Source: JAUWQU01 sp964605095 (lineage in GTDB: Bacteria; Planctomycetota; Phycisphaerae; SM23-33). Taken from it: a DNA stretch of 26,365 nt. Location: assembly GCA_964605095.1 (NCBI GenBank), contig CAZSBS010000029.1:1-26365 (forward strand). Direction: 5' to 3'. Below are positions 21,006 to 26,365 of the stretch, piece after piece (within the stretch, counting starts at the first letter, position 1; each line of letters begins with the position of its first letter). Below the pieces are notes generated by a model, which saw nothing but the letters and a program-made list of their open reading frames with translations, was not told the DNA's origin and made no database searches. Position numbers and translations under genes: made by a program.

Positions 21006-23861
21006 TTATTCTCTCGAGTTCGTCTTTGGCTGCGCTGGCCGAACGCTCCGTAGCTTGGGCTGATCCGTGGCGGCCTCGATGGCCTTGATGGCCTCTTCAA
21101 TGGAGGCCACTCTTATCGTGTTGCAGTTGGCCGGGAAGTTCCCATTCCTGCATTGAGTGTCGAACTGAACGATCAACTCTTTCAGTTCCGGCACCACGTC
21201 ACGGGCGGCCGTGCCATAGGATTTCAACAGAGTCATGAGAATCGGAATTCTAACCTGGCTGCCATGCGCGTCGATGCTCTTCGCATAATCCATAATCGCA
21301 CGGACGCCTTCGACGTAGTGATACGTGGCCAACACTTTCGCTCCGGCCATGGGGAGTTCATTGCCAAACATCGTATTGGCCGGGGCCTTCACCTTGATGG
21401 CTGCAAGGATCTCCGACGTCAGCGCCTGCACATCCTGCCGGGTCAGGGCGTTGGTGAAGGTGTCAACCAGATAAGATCGCGCCTTGCCATCGGCGTTCCA
21501 AGCGACGGCCTGGATCGCGGGATAAAGCAGCTTTCTATCCACCCCCTCGACTGAGCTTCTCAGCAGTCCGTCGAACAGCGCCGCCGCCAGTTCGCCATGC
21601 GTAAGTTGCATGGGATCGGCCCAGACGATCGGCTGGAGCGGCTCGGCGGTGTCCACGACCGCCTGGAGCATGTCGGCCAGGACCGGTCGGGCGATATCCC
21701 GCATGTTCTTGAGGGCGCCGGCCGCCTTGACACGCAGCCAGCGATCATCGTGCTTGAGCAGGCGAACAAACACGGGCAACGCTCGTGGGTCCTTGATATA
21801 GCCCAGCGCCTCGCAGGCGCCCTGGGCGACATGCACATCCGGGCCTTCAGCCAGAGTCATCAGATCGGGCACCCGCGCGGCGGCTTCGGGGCGTTTGGCC
21901 AGTTCGCGGGCGGCCCAGCCGCGGACCACGGGCGACCAATCGCCCAGCGCGGCGAGGAGTTTCTGCGCGCTCATCTTCTTGCAGTCCACGTCGAACCGGC
22001 CGGACGCGATGGCTTCCGCCACATCCGTCTTGCTCAGCCAATTGCCTTGGTTCGCATACTTGCCCGTGATGCAGAGCTTCTTCAGCGGCATGGCGTAGGT
22101 CAGGACGTAAGTGGCGGTGGGACTGATGCCATAGTAACTGCTTTTCCCGTAGTAGGTGTCGTCATCGGTTCTGCCGGCGCCGTATTGCTCGCCACCGTCA
22201 TAGGTAAACGACCCGTCACAACGGCGCACCAGATCGAAGTGCCAGGCGGCCTCCTTGAAAAACGCCGCCGCCGCGTCCGGTCCGCCGACATTGGCGCCCA
22301 GGGCGCTCCAGAGATAACTGAAGCCCTGGCCGGTATGACCGCATTCGCGGTTCGCGTAGGCCGCCGTCGCCATCTTCGCGAAGTATTGCGCCGGCGCCTT
22401 CTGATTGCCCTGAAGCCCGAACAGGAGCGCGGCGATGGAGTTCTTGCCGTTGTTCTCGTGAATGGGCACCGGCATGTGTTCGCCGTACGGGATCGCGCCT
22501 TTATCCACATAGTAGCCGAAGAACTTCGATGCCCGCTCAATGGCAGGTTTGATCTCCCGGTGCTTTGCGCCGCAAAGGTTTCCCGTGACGATCGAGAGGT
22601 TGGCGACCAGTCCGGCCATGTTCACGGGGCCATACGGCGGCACCGAGCCGTGGAGCTTTCCGTCGGTCGTCCTGCTGGATCCCCCGTGGCCGAACGTGCC
22701 GTACATGCTCTGGCTTCCGGCGAGGGCGACGGTGTATGCCTGGATCGCGGGCGCCACTTCCTTGTCGCGCGTAATCAAGTAGTACTCACAAAGAAACAGA
22801 TTCCTGTAACCCCAGCCCCACGTGTCGCATCCTTCCAGATGAAGGTCCTTGGGCACGATCGATCGTGCGTATTCCCGCACCCTCGGCAGGTATTCAGGCC
22901 TGCCGGTGGCCAGCAGAGCCAGGCAGTTGATGTCGCCCCAGCGATTTCCCTTCAATGGCTCCTTTTCGAGAACCTTGCACGCCGCATCGAGAATCAACTG
23001 TGATTTCGGGCACTCATAGGGTGCCGTGTCGCTATATGAACCCATGACCTTGAGTTTGATCTGAACATCGCTGATGACGCCGGCGCGCCACCGGGTGAGA
23101 GTCAAGGTGCCCTTGTTTTCGGTCTTTTCCGCTTCCCCGATGGCCTTGCCGAAACTCTTGCGGGCGTCGTCGGTGAAGAGCTTGCCGCCCACGCCGAGAA
23201 TCACGTCATCGACCGCCAGCACACCGTCGGCCGGCGAGTTGGCGCCCACGTGGGTCACCAGGATCTGCCGGCTCGTCGCCGTGGTCCGCCCCTGCGAGGC
23301 ATCCAGTTGTTGCACCGGACGAGTATGAATCCACCCGCGCAACCCCGAGGGCCCCAGATTGTAGGTGTTTTTGCGATCCACATCGTTCGTTTCGCCCCGG
23401 GTCAAGTCCGGCGGCGGCGTGACCGTAAAGTAGTCCAGCGTTGTTTCGGCGCCGTTGCGCCAGCGGATGACGCGAAGGTTGCCGTCCTCGCTGCGCTCCG
23501 GGGCTTCCGCCACGGCCGCGCGCCAGGTCTCGATAACATCCCCCTTGAACCGCTTGCCATTGACGCCCAGGATCACGTCGCCCACTTGCAGGAGGCCAGC
23601 CTCCTTGCCCTTTGTCACCGTGATGACGTAAATCTGGTTGCCGTCTCTGCCCAACTTCTGGCGTCCGTTTGGGATCCCGCTCAGCGCCCCCAAATGCAGC
23701 GAATACCCGCCGGCGTCGTCGGCTGGCTTGTAGCCCTTGGTGAAATCCACCAGGCCGGCCGAAGACGCCGGGGCCGCCAATGCACTGCCGCACAACAGCA
23801 GCAGCAGACTTATCGTGCCAGAAATGCGGGCTATTATCATGAGTCTGTTACAGACTTTCAT
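21006..23861 (-). CDS. Secreted DUF6288-type protein with two PDZ domains and HEAT-like repeats
   Basis: This 951-residue protein has a signal peptide (hydrophobic segment about 9-29, ending A-L-A-A). Two PDZ-like domains follow: the first contains A-G-L-L-Q-V-G-D-V-I-L-G-V-N near 88-101, and the second A-D-G-V-L-A-V-D-D-V-I-L-G-V near 211-224. Residues about 290-620 form a helical domain that I recognise as DUF6288, common in Planctomycetota and Verrucomicrobiota and of unknown function, with many conserved Gly, Trp and Tyr residues (C-D-T-W-G-W-G-Y-R-N). From about 640 to 900 there are HEAT-like helical pairs (A-R-E-L-A-K-R-P-E-A, A-C-E-A-L-G-Y-I-K-D-P). AAGGA seven bases upstream supports the ATG. 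It begins 21 bases after the fumarase stop. The role may be scaffold or peptidoglycan/glycan related, but this is unproven. Confidence 0.88.
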   Translation of the reverse strand: MKVCNRLMIIARISGTISLLLLLCGSALAAPASSAGLVDFTKGYKPADDAGGYSLHLGALSGIPNGRQKLGRDGNQIYVITVTKGKEAGLLQVGDVILGVNGKRFKGDVIETWRAAVAEAPERSEDGNLRVIRWRNGAETTLDYFTVTPPPDLTRGETNDVDRKNTYNLGPSGLRGWIHTRPVQQLDASQGRTTATSRQILVTHVGANSPADGVLAVDDVILGVGGKLFTDDARKSFGKAIGEAEKTENKGTLTLTRWRAGVISDVQIKLKVMGSYSDTAPYECPKSQLILDAACKVLEKEPLKGNRWGDINCLALLATGRPEYLPRVREYARSIVPKDLHLEGCDTWGWGYRNLFLCEYYLITRDKEVAPAIQAYTVALAGSQSMYGTFGHGGSSRTTDGKLHGSVPPYGPVNMAGLVANLSIVTGNLCGAKHREIKPAIERASKFFGYYVDKGAIPYGEHMPVPIHENNGKNSIAALLFGLQGNQKAPAQYFAKMATAAYANRECGHTGQGFSYLWSALGANVGGPDAAAAFFKEAAWHFDLVRRCDGSFTYDGGEQYGAGRTDDDTYYGKSSYYGISPTATYVLTYAMPLKKLCITGKYANQGNWLSKTDVAEAIASGRFDVDCKKMSAQKLLAALGDWSPVVRGWAARELAKRPEAAARVPDLMTLAEGPDVHVAQGACEALGYIKDPRALPVFVRLLKHDDRWLRVKAAGALKNMRDIARPVLADMLQAVVDTAEPLQPIVWADPMQLTHGELAAALFDGLLRSSVEGVDRKLLYPAIQAVAWNADGKARSYLVDTFTNALTRQDVQALTSEILAAIKVKAPANTMFGNELPMAGAKVLATYHYVEGVRAIMDYAKSIDAHGSQVRIPILMTLLKSYGTAARDVVPELKELIVQFDTQCRNGNFPANCNTIRVASIEEAIKAIEAATDQPKLRSVRPAQPKTNSRE

Positions 23862-23882
23862 CGTCGTGTCCTTCTAATTGGG

Positions 23883-25313
23883 TTAGTCGTTCAACGCGGG
23901 GCCGATAGCCACCGCCCCCGTCTGGCAGCGCGGGTCAAGCAGTCCCTCAAGCTCCTCCGCCGGCAGGATGGCTTTTTCGAGGCATATCTGGCGAATCGTC
24001 TTGCCGGTCTGATAAGCCTGTTTGGCTATCTCAGCCGCGGCGTCGTAGCCGATTCGCGGCGCGAGAACCGTCACCATGGCAAGCGACTGCTCGACGAGTT
24101 CCCGGCAGCGGGGCTCGTTGGCCTCCAGCCCGGCCAGGCAGCGGCGGGTAAAGACCTTCGCGACATTGGCCAGCAGACGAATCGCGGTCAGAAGGTTCGT
24201 CGCTATCAGCGGCATGGCCACGTTGAGGTCCAGAATGCCGCCGACCCCGCCGGTGGCCCCGGCCGCGATTGCCGCGTCGCAGCCGACCACCTGGCAGGCA
24301 ACCTGGATGACCGACTCGCAGATGACGGGGTTGACCTTGCCGGGCATGATCGAGCTTCCCGGCTGGACCGCCGGCAGGAGCAGCTCGCCAAGCCCGCAGC
24401 GCGGACCCGAGCCCATCAGCCTTATGTCCGACGCGATCTTGCCCATCGCCAGCGCCGCCGACCGCAGCGCCGCCGAGGCAAACAGGGCCGCCCCGCGCGC
24501 GCCCGAGGCGGCAAAATGATTTGCCGTCTCGCGAAGCGGCAAGCCCGTCGCCTCGGCCAGGACCGCGCAGACGCCGCCCGCGAAACCCTCCGGGGCGTTT
24601 AGCCCCGTGCCCACGGCCGTGCCGCCAAGCGGAAGCTCGCACAGCCGGCCCGTCGCCGCCGCGATCATCTCCATCGCACCGTCGATCTGCGCGGCGTAGC
24701 CGCCGAACTCCTGGCCAAGCCTCACCGGCACGGCGTCCATCAGGTGCGTCCGGCCTATCTTCACAATGCCGTCGAACCGCTGGGCCTTCTCTCGCAGCAT
24801 GGCCGATAACGCCGACAATGCCGGCAGCAGTTCACGCTGAATCGCCATCGCGGCTGAAAGGTGAAGGGCCGTCGGAATAACGTCGTTGGACGACTGGCCG
24901 AGGTTGACGTGGTCGTTGGGATGTATCCGATCCGCGGCGCCGCCCTGCCCGCCGGCCCCGAGGATCTGCATCGCGCGGTTGGCGATCACCTCGTTGGCGT
25001 TCATGTTCGTGCTGGTGCCGCTGCCGGTCTGGAACGTGTCCACGGGGAAATGCTCGTCAAGCTTTCCCTGGGCCACCTCGCCCGCCGCGGCGATGATGGC
25101 GGCTGCAATTCGCGGCTCGAGTCGCCCGGCCTGGTGATGAACCGCCGCCGCCGCCGCCTTTATCATGCCCATGGCCGCGATGAACTCCCGCGGCATCGGC
25201 CAGCCCGAGATCGGAAAGTTCTCCACCGCCCGCTGAGTCTGCGCGCCGTACAACGCGCCGGCTGGAACCTGCATCTCCCCCAGCGAGTCGCGCTCCGTGC
25301 GTCTGGGCATCAT
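23883..25313 (-). CDS. fumC: Class II fumarate hydratase
   Basis: This 476-residue cytoplasmic enzyme interconverts fumarate and malate in the TCA cycle. The superfamily signature G-S-S-I-M-P-G-K-V-N-P-V is present near 320-331. Other fumarase hallmarks are G-S-G-T-S-T-N-M-N-A-N-E-V near 97-109, H-P-N-D-H-V-N-L-G-Q-S-S-N-D near 131-144 and G-R-T-H-L-M-D-A near 187-194. Length fits homotetrameric class II fumarases. Aspartase, a close relative, cannot be fully excluded from motifs alone, but the sequence around H-P-N-D-H-V-N favours fumarase. AAAGGAG seven bases upstream gives a very strong start, and a promoter lies at 25352-25381. The DUF6288 gene follows closely on the same strand. Confidence 0.93.
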   Translation of the reverse strand: MMPRRTERDSLGEMQVPAGALYGAQTQRAVENFPISGWPMPREFIAAMGMIKAAAAAVHHQAGRLEPRIAAAIIAAAGEVAQGKLDEHFPVDTFQTGSGTSTNMNANEVIANRAMQILGAGGQGGAADRIHPNDHVNLGQSSNDVIPTALHLSAAMAIQRELLPALSALSAMLREKAQRFDGIVKIGRTHLMDAVPVRLGQEFGGYAAQIDGAMEMIAAATGRLCELPLGGTAVGTGLNAPEGFAGGVCAVLAEATGLPLRETANHFAASGARGAALFASAALRSAALAMGKIASDIRLMGSGPRCGLGELLLPAVQPGSSIMPGKVNPVICESVIQVACQVVGCDAAIAAGATGGVGGILDLNVAMPLIATNLLTAIRLLANVAKVFTRRCLAGLEANEPRCRELVEQSLAMVTVLAPRIGYDAAAEIAKQAYQTGKTIRQICLEKAILPAEELEGLLDPRCQTGAVAIGPALND

Positions 25314-25351
25314 GGCGTAGCTCCTTTGGCTGTGTGCTTGATACAGGGAGG

Positions 25352-25381
25352 ATTATAAACACACCGCACACACGGCGGCAA
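25352..25381 (-). promoter_or_regulatory. Promoter of fumC
   Basis: On the minus strand TTGCCG (25381-25376) and a perfect TATAAT (25357-25352) are separated by 18 bases. Initiation near 25345 leaves a leader of about 30 bases that includes the AAAGGAG ribosome site. Confidence 0.65.
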
Positions 25382-25455
25382 TGACTGGGCCTTGGCGCGG
25401 ATCGGCGATCCAGCCACTTGGCGCGCGGCCCTACGAGCGGGTACCCTATACAGGC

Positions 25456-26365
25456 ATGCCTGCCCTGATTACGTATTTCCGAGCGCACCCTTGGCAGCGC
25501 CGGCTGCTTACGGCGTCGCTCGCGCTTGTGCTGGGCGCGGCCTCGGCATTGCTGTTGCTGCCGTGGTACCGCGCCACCATGATCATCCGCAACATGGACA
25601 GCCCAGACGCCAAGGTTCGCGCCCACGCGGTTTTCCAGGCCCTCGGGCAGGCCGATAAGAACCCCGCCATCATCGGCCGGCTGGAATCCGCGCTGGACGG
25701 CGCGTCCGACAAGCAATTCCAGGCGCTGGTCCGGACTCTTCAGATCCTCGGCCGGTTCGACGTGCCCGCCCGAAACCCGCTGATGCTCGACCGCATGAGG
25801 GCATTCGAGGTGGCAGAAAACCCTTCGACGCCGGCACGCGGGGTCTTCCTGGTGGAAATCATGACCGGCGGGAGGGACAACCAGTACGTCCGCGGCGCCC
25901 TGAAGGCCGCGTCGGCCGACGCCAACCAGGACGTGCGGGCGCTGGCTGGCATGTTGGCGGCCAGGTTGGGCGACGATGGCACCCTCGGCCGGCTGGTGCG
26001 AGATGCCGACCCCAACGTCGCCGAGGCCGCCACTATCGACGCGGCAATCGCCCGGCGAACGGCACTGCTGCCGGACATCCGCAAAATCCTCGCCGACGCC
26101 AACGACCTCCGCACGCTGTCCGCCGCGGCCTTGGCCCTGGCCGCCATGGACCCAAACGCCGCCGCCACCACACTGCCGGCCATGCTCAGCCAGGCCGTCG
26201 ATGCAAACGCCCCCGCCCTGCGCGACAGGCTGCTGGATATTATGGGTAACCTCAATGACGACGCCACCGCCAGGGCCGTCATCGAGACGATCGCCCGCGA
26301 CGAAAAGGCGGGCCGATACCCGCCCGCCGCGGCGCTGTTGGCGGCAGGGCGCCGAAAACTGCCCG
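25456..26365 (+). CDS. Membrane-anchored HEAT-repeat protein (3' end outside window)
   Basis: ATG at 25456 opens a frame that stays open to the right edge, giving 303 visible residues. The N-terminus is a short basic segment (R-A-H-P-W-Q-R-R) followed by a single hydrophobic span at about 17-37, so it is probably an inner-membrane anchor with most of the protein outside. From about residue 45 the chain is made of alpha-helical pairs rich in Ala, Leu and Arg/Asp with HEAT/PBS-lyase-like units (S-P-D-A-K-V-R-A-H-A, N-Q-D-V-R-A-L-A-G, D-P-N-V-A-E-A-A). HEAT repeats mediate protein binding; no catalytic motif is visible. The gene is divergent from fumC across 142 bases. The ribosome site is weak (AGG only two bases from the ATG), so the start is less sure than the frame. 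Confidence 0.82.
   Translation, partial: MPALITYFRAHPWQRRLLTASLALVLGAASALLLLPWYRATMIIRNMDSPDAKVRAHAVFQALGQADKNPAIIGRLESALDGASDKQFQALVRTLQILGRFDVPARNPLMLDRMRAFEVAENPSTPARGVFLVEIMTGGRDNQYVRGALKAASADANQDVRALAGMLAARLGDDGTLGRLVRDADPNVAEAATIDAAIARRTALLPDIRKILADANDLRTLSAAALALAAMDPNAAATTLPAMLSQAVDANAPALRDRLLDIMGNLNDDATARAVIETIARDEKAGRYPPAAALLAAGRRKLP

Noticed and set aside
21597..24602. Two long plus-strand ORFs (468 and 450 codons)
   Set aside because: Both are antisense to the DUF6288 and fumC genes, which carry clear domains and motifs. They are shadows.

Overview
The window looks like a chromosomal segment of a high-GC Planctomycetota bacterium, probably Phycisphaerae-like. This is inferred from gene families only: a VCBS/FG-GAP protein fused to a 3-keto-disaccharide hydrolase (DUF1080) domain, a Tat-exported Gfo/Idh/MocA oxidoreductase, a PEP-CTERM metalloprotease, a DUF6288 protein with PDZ domains, and HEAT-repeat proteins. 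There is no rRNA, tRNA, transposase, integrase or CRISPR array that I can see.

Layout. 1-590 is the end of a TPR protein, convergent with a glutamine amidotransferase (616-1395, minus). 1582-4390 is a likely two-gene sugar operon (VCBS-DUF1080 protein and a Gfo/Idh/MocA dehydrogenase). 4506-7744 holds a serpin-like putative lipoprotein and a secreted zinc metalloprotease. 8027-10313 is a compact, lower-GC, overlapping pair: a dGTPase (HD domain) and a pol-beta-type nucleotidyltransferase whose last five residues resemble a sliding-clamp-binding motif. 10330-12699 is a large secreted toroid/beta-sandwich protein, probably a carbohydrate-active enzyme. 12763-14091 is a Tat-exported oxidoreductase, divergent from a URO-D-like methyltransferase-fold protein (14335-15609). 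15737-17326 carries an apparently orphan HigB-type toxin abutting the 3' end of a PEP-CTERM metalloprotease gene. 17327-18577 is mainly non-coding, with a well-bounded candidate small RNA (consensus promoter plus intrinsic terminator) and a 32-codon membrane-peptide ORF facing it. 18578-20533 is transketolase. 20534-21005 has a strong terminator, a possible second small RNA and a 24-codon hydrophobic peptide. 21006-23861 is the DUF6288 protein, 23883-25313 is class II fumarase, and 25456 to the right edge is a membrane-anchored HEAT-repeat protein.

How the genes fit together. Most of the window is extracytoplasmic degradation: sugar oxidation and 3-keto-glycoside cleavage, a toroid hydrolase or lyase, two secreted metalloproteases and a possible protease-inhibitor fold. 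Two central-carbon enzymes (transketolase, fumarase) are interspersed. The best candidate for an undescribed system is the dGTPase-nucleotidyltransferase pair, which has the organisation and base composition of an accessory cassette. By analogy with known dNTP-depleting dGTPases it could be an anti-phage module, but nothing in the sequence proves that role.
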